Positions 8,871 to 16,711 of a DNA stretch of 64,000 nt are shown piece after piece. Positions within the stretch are counted from its first letter, which is position 1. Each line of letters opens with the position of its first letter. The notes under the pieces are model-generated. The model saw only the letters and a program-made list of their open reading frames with translations, made no database searches and had not been told where the DNA came from. The stretch is from Burkholderiales bacterium (GTDB lineage Bacteria; Pseudomonadota; Gammaproteobacteria; Burkholderiales; Ga0077523), in NCBI GenBank assembly GCA_019745565.1, contig JAIESW010000029.1:62001-126000 (forward strand), given 5' to 3'. The position numbers were made by a program, and so were the translations under genes.

Positions 8871-10082
8871 TCAGGCCGCCTGCGTCACGATCCTCTGGAG
8901 CCGTTGCAGCTTTGGCGTGACCACCGGCACCGTGAGCATCGTGCTGGCCACCGCCATCAGGAGCAGCGCCGTGAACGTTTCGCTGGTGATGATGCCCTTG
9001 TCCATGAGGATGTTGGCGAAGATGATCATGATGAGCGCCTTGGTCTGAAGCAGCCAGCCGATGATGGAAGCCTCGCCCGGTTCCCAGCGCAGGATCCGGC
9101 CCGCGATGCGCACGCCGAGCAGCTTGCCCGCGATGGACGCCACCAGTAACAGGGCGGCGGTCATGAACACCGCTTCGCCGCCCACCTGCCAGTTGGTGCG
9201 CAATCCCGTGCTCAGGAAGAACACCGGCATCACGATCAGCAGCACGTTGTGGCGCAGCCCGTCCATCTGCTTCTGGTCGAACCAGTCGCCGTCCATCACG
9301 GCGCCGGCGAGGAATGCACCCACCATGAAGTGCAGGCCCGACCAATCGGCTCCGAACGCGCACAGCGCCAGCCAGATGAGGCCCACGTACCAGCGGTCCC
9401 TCTCGGGCAGGCGCGCCATCAGCTTGCGGAAGCCGTAGCTGCAGACCGCGAAGGCGACGAGGAACGCCGCCTGCATGCCCACGCGCTGCCAATCCATCAG
9501 GATCAATGCGAGCACGCCCCAGATGGCGACGTCGTCGAGGCTCGCATAGCGGAGGATGCGTTGTCCCACCGGCTGCCGCAGGATCCCGAGCTTCTCCATC
9601 AGCAGGATGAGGATGGGCAGTGCCGTCACTGCGCAGGCCATGCCGACGCCGAGCACGAACTGCCACGACCGCGCACCCGATCCGACCCAGCCCTGCTGCA
9701 TCGTCAAGCCCACGGCCACGAGGCTGCCGAACAGCAGCGGCGTGACCAGCGCGAAGCCGGCCGTGATGGTGCTCTCGCGCCGATGGGTCCACGCCTTGCG
9801 CAGATCCAGTTCGATCCCCGCGATCCAAACGAAGATCATCACGGCCCACCAGGCCACGCCGTTGAGCGACTGGATGACCGGTTGCGTGAACACGAACGCG
9901 TAGTAGTCCGGAAACACGCGGCCGAGGATGCCGGGGCCCAGCAGAATGCCGGTGACGATCTGCACTACTACCAGAGGCGCAAAGTAGTCGGTCCTGCCGA
10001 TGCGCCAGATCAGGTACGGCACGGTGAAGATGATGCCCAGCGCGATCAGGTAGACCTCGGTGGTGGTCAGGCTGGCGGGCAT
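8871..10082 (-). CDS. Cation:proton antiporter, CPA2/Kef type membrane domain
   Basis: 403 residues, almost wholly hydrophobic, with about 12-13 segments. Typical Na/H-exchanger features are present: VTGILLGPGILGR near 43, WIAGIELDL near 88 and the SLDDVAIWGVLAL segment with acidic residues of the ion path near 178. It is the membrane part only; no C-terminal TrkA-N/RCK regulatory domain follows, unlike KefB/KefC. It probably exchanges K+ or Na+ for H+ across the inner membrane. It precedes the DsrE-like gene on the same strand, but the gap is long enough for a separate promoter. Confidence 0.88.
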   Translation of the reverse strand: MPASLTTTEVYLIALGIIFTVPYLIWRIGRTDYFAPLVVVQIVTGILLGPGILGRVFPDYYAFVFTQPVIQSLNGVAWWAVMIFVWIAGIELDLRKAWTHRRESTITAGFALVTPLLFGSLVAVGLTMQQGWVGSGARSWQFVLGVGMACAVTALPILILLMEKLGILRQPVGQRILRYASLDDVAIWGVLALILMDWQRVGMQAAFLVAFAVCSYGFRKLMARLPERDRWYVGLIWLALCAFGADWSGLHFMVGAFLAGAVMDGDWFDQKQMDGLRHNVLLIVMPVFFLSTGLRTNWQVGGEAVFMTAALLLVASIAGKLLGVRIAGRILRWEPGEASIIGWLLQTKALIMIIFANILMDKGIITSETFTALLLMAVASTMLTVPVVTPKLQRLQRIVTQAA

Positions 10083-10490
10083 GGTCGGTGCGGCAAGGAT
10101 ACGAGGCGACCGTGGTCAACGGCCGCATCTTAACCAGAGCTTGCGTCCAACTGCGAGAAGCGAAGCCCACGACCCTGGAAGACGGGCAGCCGGAGTGATC
10201 CCTCCGTTCACCAGGATGGTTCCCATGGAGGCCGACGCACGGCACGGATGCCCTGAATCGCATCTCCGCCGTGATTCGATCTCACGAAGACCTTCCTGGA
10301 GACGGCCCTCGCATTGCATCGCTGTTGTGTCCGTCGGTGGCGGCGTTACCTTGTCGGCGAGCACGTGCCCCGGCGTTTGTTCAGACGGACGCCACTCCGA
10401 TCGTGCCCGACTTGGCGATCCGTTACGGTTGCGATACGCGGTCGATCCGCTCGCGCACGCCACTCGAACGCGGCGGATTTCCGATGCCTG
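10083..10490. other. Intergenic stretch without a supported gene
   Basis: About 400 bases between the antiporter and the small coupled gene. Open frames exist on both strands but none has a convincing start, domain or codon pattern. I see no repeat, hairpin or RNA gene in it. The antiporter promoter is presumably at the left end. Confidence 0.4.
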
Positions 10491-10796
10491 TCAGCGTTCT
10501 TCGAGAGGAGTACTCGAAGCCATTGCGCGTGCGAGAGTTTCGCGATCGATGCTCTGGAGCGCGCCGATCGCGGCTTCCCATCGCCCCTCTGCACACAACC
10601 CCTGGACGCCGGCCTCCTCATAGGCACGCAGCGCCACCTCGATGCAGTGATCGCGGATGCGTGCTGCTAGGTCCTCAAGGGGTGGGTCGGTTTGATCCAT
10701 GGAGGTCGGGTTCTGCGCCAAGCCTGGCCTGAGGCCTGTTGCGGTGCGATCCGGGAATCCTTCCGTCGGAAGGATCTGCTGCGGGATGGTAGTCAT
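10491..10796 (-). CDS. Small conserved-looking helical protein coupled to a hydrolase
   Basis: 101 residues. The ATG at 10796 overlaps the hydrolase stop codon (ATGA), which supports this start; a second ATG at 10700 would give a 69-residue form beginning MDQTDPPLED. The C-terminal half (RIRDHCIEVALRAYEE, then GLCAEGRWEAA) looks like two amphipathic helices with a conserved GLCAEGRWE turn. I have seen similar short proteins in betaproteobacteria, loosely named acetyltransferase, but there is no acetyl-CoA site here and I do not trust that name. Cytoplasmic, function unknown. Confidence 0.6.
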   Translation of the reverse strand: MTTIPQQILPTEGFPDRTATGLRPGLAQNPTSMDQTDPPLEDLAARIRDHCIEVALRAYEEAGVQGLCAEGRWEAAIGALQSIDRETLARAMASSTPLEER

Positions 10797-11617
10797 TGCC
10801 CGCCGCTTCGTCGACCGTCGAGGAACTCGCGCACGATCGGATTGATGAGATCCGGCCGGGTCAGCGGTGCCATGTGGCCGCCTTCGGCAATGGTGCGAAA
10901 GGACCAGTGCGGGCACGCTGCAGCGAAGAGGTCGACGATTTCCCGGATGGGATGACGCGTACCCGGATCGCTCACCACCAGGGTCTCGGCAGGTGATCGG
11001 CTCCATGCGTCGATGGTGGCGTGTTCGCCCATCACGGCATCCCATTCGTGAAAGTTGGGTGGCAGTGACTCGGCGAACGCGGTACGCCGCTTCTCCGGCA
11101 TCGCCGTCCACGAGCCGTCGCCCAGCCAGTAGTCCGCGAACCGCTCGGCCACCTTGTCCCAATCGCCCAGAGCGCCGTAGCACTTCACGTGATCGCGTAG
11201 TGCGCGCGCTTCCGCGTACGCATCGGCGCGTCCGGCGTGCAGCAGCAGATGGAACGGATTCGGTTCCAGCAGGACCATCCGGTCCACACCGGTCCCGAGG
11301 AGTTCGGCAACTTTCAGGGCGACCGAACCGCCGAAGGAATGCCCGACAAGGTGTACCGGGCCCTGCAATTGATCGCACAACGCGAGAACCAGCTGCGCCT
11401 GGGCATACAGGGATTGCAGCGTCGCGGCAGGCCAGGTCGTGGTTTCACCGTAGCCGAAGAGATTGATCGCCAGGACGCGGTAGGAGTCCTTCAAGGCCTC
11501 GGTGAGCGACCGCCATTGACGATTGCCGCTGACCGAGCTGTGGATCAGGACGACGGGCGGACCCGCGCCGTCGTCGGTGTGGTCGATCCTGAGATTTCCC
11601 TGGATGAGCGTGGGCAT
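10793..11617 (-). CDS. Alpha/beta hydrolase
   Basis: 274 residues. It has the complete fold of the family: PPVVLIHSSVSGNRQW (oxyanion loop, near 20), the nucleophile elbow LVGHSFGGS (serine near 95), an acidic residue around VVSDPGTRHP and the histidine of EGGHMAPLTRP near 248. No signal peptide, so cytoplasmic. It resembles 3-oxoadipate enol-lactonase/haloperoxidase-type hydrolases, but the substrate is unknown. The downstream 101-residue protein is translationally coupled by ATGA. Confidence 0.87.
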   Translation of the reverse strand: MPTLIQGNLRIDHTDDGAGPPVVLIHSSVSGNRQWRSLTEALKDSYRVLAINLFGYGETTTWPAATLQSLYAQAQLVLALCDQLQGPVHLVGHSFGGSVALKVAELLGTGVDRMVLLEPNPFHLLLHAGRADAYAEARALRDHVKCYGALGDWDKVAERFADYWLGDGSWTAMPEKRRTAFAESLPPNFHEWDAVMGEHATIDAWSRSPAETLVVSDPGTRHPIREIVDLFAAACPHWSFRTIAEGGHMAPLTRPDLINPIVREFLDGRRSGGQ

Positions 11618-11810
11618 GGATGGCCTTAGGGTGAGGCTGTCGCGGGTCGATCAACCACGGCACGTCTTCGTGCGCTGATCGTGTCCGGGCGATTCTGGAC
11701 GTCTCGGTCGGGCGCGAACAGACGGCCCGTAGCGCATCCGGACAGACGAGCAAGAATTGCGGACGAAGCGCAAGCTGCCGCGGGTGGATCGCCGCCTGTG
11801 GCGCCGCGTT

Positions 11811-11860
11811 GCCCCCATCCCAACCCTTCCCTGCCGTTGGCGGGGGAGGGGCGGGATGCG
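11811..11860. repeat. REP-like GC-rich palindrome, single copy
   Basis: CCCCCATCCCAACCCTTCC, a short stem around GCCGTTGGC, then a GGGGGAGGGG arm. It has the same architecture as the elements at 12751, 22601, 32227, 37171 and 53645. It lies at the 3' end of the P460-like gene, where it could act as a transcript end. Confidence 0.65.
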
Positions 11861-11875
11861 GGCAAGGAACGGCGA

Positions 11876-12529
11876 CTACTGCTTGCCCGTGATCGCCTTC
11901 ACGATCTCGCCGAGCTGCTTCAGGGCTTCCTTGTCCTCGGCGGACATGGGGGGTTGGTTCTTGCAGCGCGGGTCGGCCCGTTGCAGCGCACCGAACATGG
12001 CCCGGGTCACCGGAATCGGGTCACAGCCGTGGCCGGTTTCACAGACGAAGTCGTACTTCGGTTCCGCCTTCACATGACAGGTGAAACAGTTCAGGTTGAG
12101 GCGGTTGTTCACGTCCGTGTAGCCGCGCTTGTAGATCTTCGAGCCCTCGGGCGACACGTCGATGAAGAAGAACTCCCAGTCGCGCGTAGCCGGGCTGGTC
12201 CCCTTGGCCTGCTTGATCATCACCTCGTTCGGCATGAGTTGCAGCACCGAACCTTCCGGATAGTCGCCCTGGCCGGCTTCCGCCACTTCGACCGTCTCCC
12301 GAACCCTGCCGAGCAGATTGTCGACGTAGAAATGTCGAACCTGCGTCATCTCCAGCATGCACTTGAACGACGAATCGTCCACGGTGAACTTCGAGTCCGC
12401 GCCGGCGCCGCCGCTCAACGGCCCCACGATCGCCGCCAGGCTGACTCCCACCAGCATCTTCAGTGCTTTTCGAACCCGGAAGCGCCGAACGCGGCCACCT
12501 CCGGATGATTCCAATGCAGGCCTCTCCAT
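11876..12529 (-). CDS. P460-like c-type haem protein
   Basis: 217 residues. GGGGAGGAA lies just before the ATG at 12529. After a basic N-region a hydrophobic signal (MLVGVSLAAIVGPLSGGAGA) leads to the periplasm. One haem-c site CFTCH is at about 148-152. PEGSVLQLMPNEVMIKQ near 91 and DWEFFFID near 118 match the layout of cytochrome P460 domains, which carry a single haem near the C-terminus. P460 proteins oxidise hydroxylamine or bind NO; the cross-linking lysine cannot be placed with certainty here. Two further Cys (VCETGHGC) follow the haem site. No amo/hao genes are nearby. Confidence 0.68.
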   Translation of the reverse strand: MERPALESSGGGRVRRFRVRKALKMLVGVSLAAIVGPLSGGAGADSKFTVDDSSFKCMLEMTQVRHFYVDNLLGRVRETVEVAEAGQGDYPEGSVLQLMPNEVMIKQAKGTSPATRDWEFFFIDVSPEGSKIYKRGYTDVNNRLNLNCFTCHVKAEPKYDFVCETGHGCDPIPVTRAMFGALQRADPRCKNQPPMSAEDKEALKQLGEIVKAITGKQ

Positions 12530-12839
12530 GATTCCTCCCCGCTACGTTCACCAGGCTCGAGGTTTGCTGCAGGCCGCGTTGAGCCGGACACGCCTGCCCG
12601 ATCGATACGACACACTTCATTCCACTGCGATAGTACGCACAACGCAACCCCTCGGATGGCAGGGGTGTCGGCGGGTTGGACGGGTGAGGTCTGTCGAACG
12701 CGAAGCACGTCGACGCCGAGCCGGAAGCGACCGGCGTTGAAAGCCTGCACTCCTTCCCCCGGCGCAAGCCGGGGGAAGGCTGGGATGGGGGCGGACCGCC
12801 GCCGAAGTACTGCACTGCGCGGCAATCTGGCGACCGCCG
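12530..12839. other. Intergenic region holding one REP-like element
   Basis: About 300 bases between the P460-like gene and a membrane protein, both on the minus strand. The only structure I see is the palindrome listed at 12751. No gene is supported on either strand. Confidence 0.45.
12751..12792. repeat. REP-like GC-rich palindrome
   Basis: Left arm TCCTTCCCCCGGC, loop GCAA, right arm GCCGGGGGAAGG, then the shared tail CTGGGATGGGGGC. It has the same core as the 22601 and 32227 arrays. It lies just beyond the 3' end of the membrane protein gene. Confidence 0.7.
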
Positions 12840-13301
12840 TCACGGATGGGAGTCTGGCCCTTTTCGTGTGACGTCCACTGCACCGCCGTCGATGGCGCGC
12901 GAGATGTGGGGCCAGTAGGACTGCATCACGTAGGCGAGACGCAGCAGGGGAAGCACCGCCAGAACGATGATTGCTGCCCACGCGAGGTAACGCCATACCT
13001 TACGAGTTGTATTGCGGGCACAACGCCAAGCGCATATGGCCCCGACCAGTTGGATGACCATGCAGGCGGAGTACGCCATCGATGTCAGGATGGAGTCCGG
13101 TATCGATGCCGCGCGAGTGATTCCGGCGTTCCTCAGAAGGTTGAGGGGAGCCTGCAGCACCAGCAGCGCACCCAGGCTTGCGCCGACATACCGGCCCCAA
13201 AAGGCCTTTCGGAGCTCCCACCGGCCGGAGAGGGCCCGATCGAACCACGTGGGAGGAGGTGCGGTACCTCCCGCATGCACGCCGATATGTCGATACAGCA
13301 A
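12840..13301 (-). CDS. Small membrane protein, N-terminus uncertain
   Basis: At least 153 residues from a TTG at 13301. The same frame continues upstream to 13359 and encodes a good first membrane helix (ATWAVILATGCVLLY) with no ATG or GTG. An ATG at 13362 overlaps the stop of the ABM gene (TGATG) but is in another frame, so either a one-base shift near the start or an unusual start codon is likely. Further hydrophobic segments lie around YVGASLGALLVLQAPL, MVIQLVGAICAW and WAAIIVLAVLPLLRLAYV, giving about four helices. No family is recognised. Position suggests co-transcription with the ABM protein. Confidence 0.6.
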   Translation of the reverse strand: MLYRHIGVHAGGTAPPPTWFDRALSGRWELRKAFWGRYVGASLGALLVLQAPLNLLRNAGITRAASIPDSILTSMAYSACMVIQLVGAICAWRCARNTTRKVWRYLAWAAIIVLAVLPLLRLAYVMQSYWPHISRAIDGGAVDVTRKGPDSHP

Positions 13302-13361
13302 GACGCAACCGGTTGCCAGAATGACCGCCCACGTGGCGGCGGAGCGGATTCCGCCGGTGCA

Positions 13362-13646
13362 TCAGTCCACCAAAGAGCAGGTGACGAAGGTCAGCTTCCT
13401 CTCTATCGCGTCGGTTTCCTGCCGGAACCGTGCGACGGAAGCGCCATTGCGATGCGCCTCGAACGCCGCCTCGCTCTCGTACACCTCGTACAGCATGAGG
13501 TTCTTCTCCGGTCGCAGGATGTCGAACTGGAGCGTGCCCGGCTCGTCTCTCAGGCACCGATCGCGATGGGCCTGCAGGTGCGGCAGGAACGCATCGATCT
13601 TGTCCGGTGCGATCTCGTAGGTCGCCACCACTGCAAACCTGGCCAT
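13362..13646 (-). CDS. Antibiotic biosynthesis monooxygenase (ABM) domain protein
   Basis: 94 residues, a single dimeric alpha-beta barrel ABM domain. The start MARFAVVATYEIAPDK, the central RDEPGTLQFDILRPE and LYEVYESEAAFEAHR follow the family closely (compare YgiN and LsrG). Such proteins act as cofactor-free quinol monooxygenases or as autoinducer and haem-related enzymes. Cytoplasmic. Its stop overlaps an ATG of the next reading frame, suggesting coupling with the membrane protein downstream. Confidence 0.88.
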   Translation of the reverse strand: MARFAVVATYEIAPDKIDAFLPHLQAHRDRCLRDEPGTLQFDILRPEKNLMLYEVYESEAAFEAHRNGASVARFRQETDAIERKLTFVTCSLVD

Positions 13647-13719
13647 GCTGCTGTCTCTCTTCTTGGGTCACGGACTGCGGGATGCCGCGCGATGTCGGCG
13701 GCACCTCGCCGCGTCGTGA

Positions 13720-14294
13720 TCAGGGCTTCGCCTTGCCCCCGGCCGAGGCCAGCTGGAACGATTCCACGACCTTCTGGAACGTCGGCAGATCGCGCTCGAA
13801 GTAGAGCAGGGAAGGTGCGAAGTAGTCGAGAGCATAGCTCGAGTTCTTGTCGACGACGCCGTAGATCATCCGCTCGTACCGTAGTCCCCGCTGACTCTTG
13901 TAGGCGACCTTGAGGCGATAGCCTTCCTTGCCCGCGACGATCGCCGGTTCGTTCTCGATCACCTGCAGCGCGGCGAGCTGCTCGTTGGTGGCCTTCAGTT
14001 CGGCGATGCGCATCTCGCCAGCTCTGCCGGCAACGCGGTCTCGGTGGCCGCCTTCTTGGTGTTGGGGAAGGCTTGCTTGAGCGGGGCCTTGGACACCATG
14101 ATGGTCTGGAGCAGCGGGCCATCGTGGCTCACGATCAGCACGCCGCCCTGGGTCCATTGCTTGATCCACCCGACCGGGAGGTCCACCTTGTAGGACTTTC
14201 CGCTGTCTTCCGTGAGCGGCGTATCGACCCGTGCGGGCTGCGGCACGCAGGCGGACAAAGCCAGGGCAAGCAGGAGGAGAGAAATCTTTTTCAC
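13720..14294 (-). pseudogene. Envelope lipoprotein gene broken by a one-base frameshift
   Basis: A GTG start at 14294 overlaps the M48 peptidase stop (GTGA) and opens a lipoprotein signal with lipobox ALSAC. This frame ends at 13995 after TALPAELARCASPN. A second frame picks up at once with EMRIAELKATNEQLAALQ and runs to 13720. Restoring one base near 14016-14018 gives one continuous protein of about 190 residues (ALPAELAEMRIAELK), with codon quality good on both sides. The joined protein is a periplasm-facing lipoprotein of unknown family whose second half (FERDLPTFQKVVESF) resembles the late part of PsbP/DUF-type lipoproteins. This is either a recent mutation or a sequencing error. Confidence 0.75.
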
Positions 14295-15523
14295 GGCGTG
14301 GTTCCCTTCTTGTCGATCATTCGCAGATAGGATTCGACGTACTTGCGATCGCCCGCTTCGGGCGCCATCTCGAGGTAGCGATTGAAGAACTGGCGCGCTT
14401 CGTCGAACTGGTTGCGCTTCATGCTGACGAAACCGAGGGCCCGATAGGTCTGCGCATAGTCGGGTGCGGCGGTGAGGGCCTTGCGGTAGGCGGCATCGGC
14501 CCGATCCAGGTCACCGGGGTCGCCGCGAAGACGATAGGCCTCGCCCAGGATGTAAGGGGCTTCCGGCGGCAGCATCGTCAGGTTGTCCTGGTTCTCCAGG
14601 ACGATGAGCGCGCTCTTCGAGCGGCCCATCGAGAGCTCGTTCTGCAGCGTCGCCATGCGGATCTTCTGCATCTGCCTGGAGTAGTCCATCCGCGAGTTGC
14701 CGTCCTGACCCGCACCGGGCTTCACAGCCAATCGCGACAGATTGTCGAAACGATCCTTGAGCTTCGGGTGGGTCGCGAAGAAGAACGGCTCCTTCGTGTC
14801 GAGCGTCTTCACTTCGATCATCAGGTGCTCGAACGCGCGGGGTGCCTCGCGCACGTCGTAGCCGGCGCGGCTCAATCGCTGGAACCCGGCCAGGTCCGCC
14901 TCGGTCTCGAGCTCGCGCGAATAGCCGTACACGGACGAGGTCGCCAGCAACGCGGGAATCAGACCCACGACACCCATCATGGAGCCGATCGTCGCCATCG
15001 CCGCGTTGCTCTTCAGGCTGTTCTGGCTCCTATAGCCGTGCCTGTGCGTGAAGTGCGAGCCCTCGTGCGCGAGCACGGTCGCGAGCTGGGCTTCGTTCTG
15101 GAAGCGAGCGATCAGACCCGCGTTCACGTAGACGTGGCCGTCGGCCACCGCAAATGCGTTGAGGTGCGGCGACTTCAACAGCGTGACCTTGATCCGCTCG
15201 GGGAACTCCGGAAAGAGCCGCAGCATGACCCCCTGCACGTAGGCGGTCAGTTCCGCGTCCTCGTAGATGACTCCGCTCTTGCGGATCATCTCGTCGAGTT
15301 CCTTCGACTGGCTCCAGACGCGCTGCTCCTCTTCCGAGCCCGGCTTGGCAGCATCGTCGCTGACGTAGGGCGCGATGACGCTTTGTGCAGCGACCGTCGC
15401 CGTGAAGCTCACGAGGACCGCGAACGTCGTGGCGCGGGCCGCCAGATCACGACGCGCGTTCCACCCCGTGTTGTCCTGAGGCTGACAGGACACTGGCGCA
15501 TCGCGCAGCGACAGGAGATCCAT
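14291..15523 (-). CDS. M48 family metallopeptidase with TPR-like C-terminus
   Basis: 410 residues. A membrane or signal segment lies at about 31-46. The zinc-binding HExxH is HEGSH at 153-157, preceded by LNAFAVADGHVYVNAGL, which is typical of M48B (BepA/YfgC-like) enzymes; the third ligand is the E of ELETEADLAG. After about residue 290 the sequence is helical with TPR character (PYILGEAYRLRGDP, then ALTAAPDYAQTYRALGFVSM). BepA-type proteins watch over outer-membrane assembly in the periplasm. It sits between two lipoprotein genes, 9 bases after the first and overlapping the second, so the three form an envelope operon. Confidence 0.88.
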   Translation of the reverse strand: MDLLSLRDAPVSCQPQDNTGWNARRDLAARATTFAVLVSFTATVAAQSVIAPYVSDDAAKPGSEEEQRVWSQSKELDEMIRKSGVIYEDAELTAYVQGVMLRLFPEFPERIKVTLLKSPHLNAFAVADGHVYVNAGLIARFQNEAQLATVLAHEGSHFTHRHGYRSQNSLKSNAAMATIGSMMGVVGLIPALLATSSVYGYSRELETEADLAGFQRLSRAGYDVREAPRAFEHLMIEVKTLDTKEPFFFATHPKLKDRFDNLSRLAVKPGAGQDGNSRMDYSRQMQKIRMATLQNELSMGRSKSALIVLENQDNLTMLPPEAPYILGEAYRLRGDPGDLDRADAAYRKALTAAPDYAQTYRALGFVSMKRNQFDEARQFFNRYLEMAPEAGDRKYVESYLRMIDKKGTTP

Positions 15524-15532
15524 CGCGGACGA

Positions 15533-16315
15533 TCAGTTCGCCTTGGCGGTCTTCGCCGGTTTGGCGGGCTGCGGTGCGGGACCGATGCCGGGATAGTCGT
15601 TGAACAATTTCTCGATCATGCCGCGCAGATCGGCCTCGGATCGGAAGTCGGTATTCCCCGCTTGGTCGGTGCCGTACCAGATCAGATTCCCGGTGCGCAG
15701 ATCCACCACCCCCACCGAAACGAACGAGATACCGCCACCGGGCACGATGACCACGCCGGTGAACGCTCCGAGCACGGCGCCCATCAGCATCGCGGCCTTG
15801 CGTCCGCCGGAGGAGATGTAGTCGCTGCCGCTCACGATCAACGCAGCGTCGACATTGGTGCGATCGGCCAGCGCCTTGAGGCCGGGACCGAGCGTGTAGT
15901 CGAAGGTCTTGCTCCGCTCGCGCCATGCCTCGAACATCGACGACCGGGCGAGGTGAGCACTGCCGGCGACGCTGTCGTAGAGCGCGATGTGCTCGTCGAG
16001 AATGGCCTTCTCCTCCGGCGAGAGCGTGGGGCTCTCGGTGAGCTCGAAGGGCTTGCGGCTGGTCGAGATGTCGTTGACGACACGGGTCGCGGTGGCCGAT
16101 GCCTCGGTGGTCCAGGCGTCCACCTTCTCGGCGACACCGCCCGCGGACAGTTCGTGCAGCCGGATGTCGGCCGGCAGGAACAGCACCCGCTTGGGCATGC
16201 TCTGGCCGTTCTTCGTGACGCTCTCGTGAACGACGGTCTTGCTGGGTTGCGTTGCGCAGCCGGCCAGCATGGCCACCGCAAAGCACACAGCCATCCACCT
16301 CTTGCCTGATCGCAT
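15533..16315 (-). CDS. Outer-envelope lipoprotein, first gene of the M48 operon
   Basis: 260 residues from an ATG at 16315 with GGGGGAG upstream; earlier in-frame codons lack this site. The lipobox AMLAGC at about 18-23 predicts lipidation. The body is mixed alpha/beta, with KRVLFLPADIRLHELSAGG near 40, a central ADRTNVDAALIVSGSDYIS and a glycine-rich hydrophobic AAMLMGAVLGAFTGVVIV. The tail VVDLRTGNLIWY recalls lipoproteins of the GNA1162/CsgG-like nucleotide-binding fold. It ends in a Pro/Ala/Lys tail. Followed after 9 bases by the M48 peptidase. Confidence 0.75.
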   Translation of the reverse strand: MRSGKRWMAVCFAVAMLAGCATQPSKTVVHESVTKNGQSMPKRVLFLPADIRLHELSAGGVAEKVDAWTTEASATATRVVNDISTSRKPFELTESPTLSPEEKAILDEHIALYDSVAGSAHLARSSMFEAWRERSKTFDYTLGPGLKALADRTNVDAALIVSGSDYISSGGRKAAMLMGAVLGAFTGVVIVPGGGISFVSVGVVDLRTGNLIWYGTDQAGNTDFRSEADLRGMIEKLFNDYPGIGPAPQPAKPAKTAKAN

Positions 16316-16438
16316 CCCGGCTCCCCCTACCTGAATGTCATGGGCCCTGCTGTCCGCGCCTGCCGGTGTTTTACCCGGCTTCGTTGCGCGAGAGCTTGCC
16401 ACCTTGCTGCGGGCGCAGGCAAGCCCCGTTCGATCGCC

Positions 16439-16627
16439 TTATCGGTGCATGCGGCGCTTCCGCATTCGCCAGCCCGCCAGGCCTGCGAGCCCCGCAACCA
16501 TGAGCGCCCACGTCCCTGGCTCCGGCACGGGCTTGATCGACAGCGTTCCCGCGTAGTTGAAGAAGAGCGGATCCCGGAAGCAGAGTCCGATTCGTGGACC
16601 CGAGCCCCTTTGCACCAGCGTGGACCG
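16439..16627 (-). pseudogene. Stranded C-terminal PEP-CTERM sorting signal
   Basis: Read on the minus strand, a 62-codon open stretch ends in KPVPEPGTWALMVAGLAG and then GWRMRKRR before TAA. This is a complete PEP-CTERM signal: the PEP motif, a hydrophobic helix and a basic tail, as processed by exosortase. The frame is closed by TGA at 16628-16630, and I find no start codon, signal peptide or upstream continuation in any frame. It is therefore the 3' remnant of a lost exported protein. It shows that the lineage has, or had, an exosortase/PEP-CTERM system. Confidence 0.78.
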
Positions 16628-16711
16628 TCAAGAAACTTGACGATTCGCATGGCGACGGATTGCGCCTTGCGGGCTTGTCGCACCAAATCCGCCGCATGCT
16701 AATGTTCTGGA

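Noticed and set aside
10116..10463. 115-codon minus-strand frame between antiporter and hydrolase genes
   Set aside because: No ribosome site, no domain, mixed codon quality; not supported.
14231..16309. 692-codon open frame on the plus strand
   Set aside because: It overlaps the M48 peptidase and two lipoproteins, which have clear motifs; the plus frame has the composition of a GC-rich shadow.
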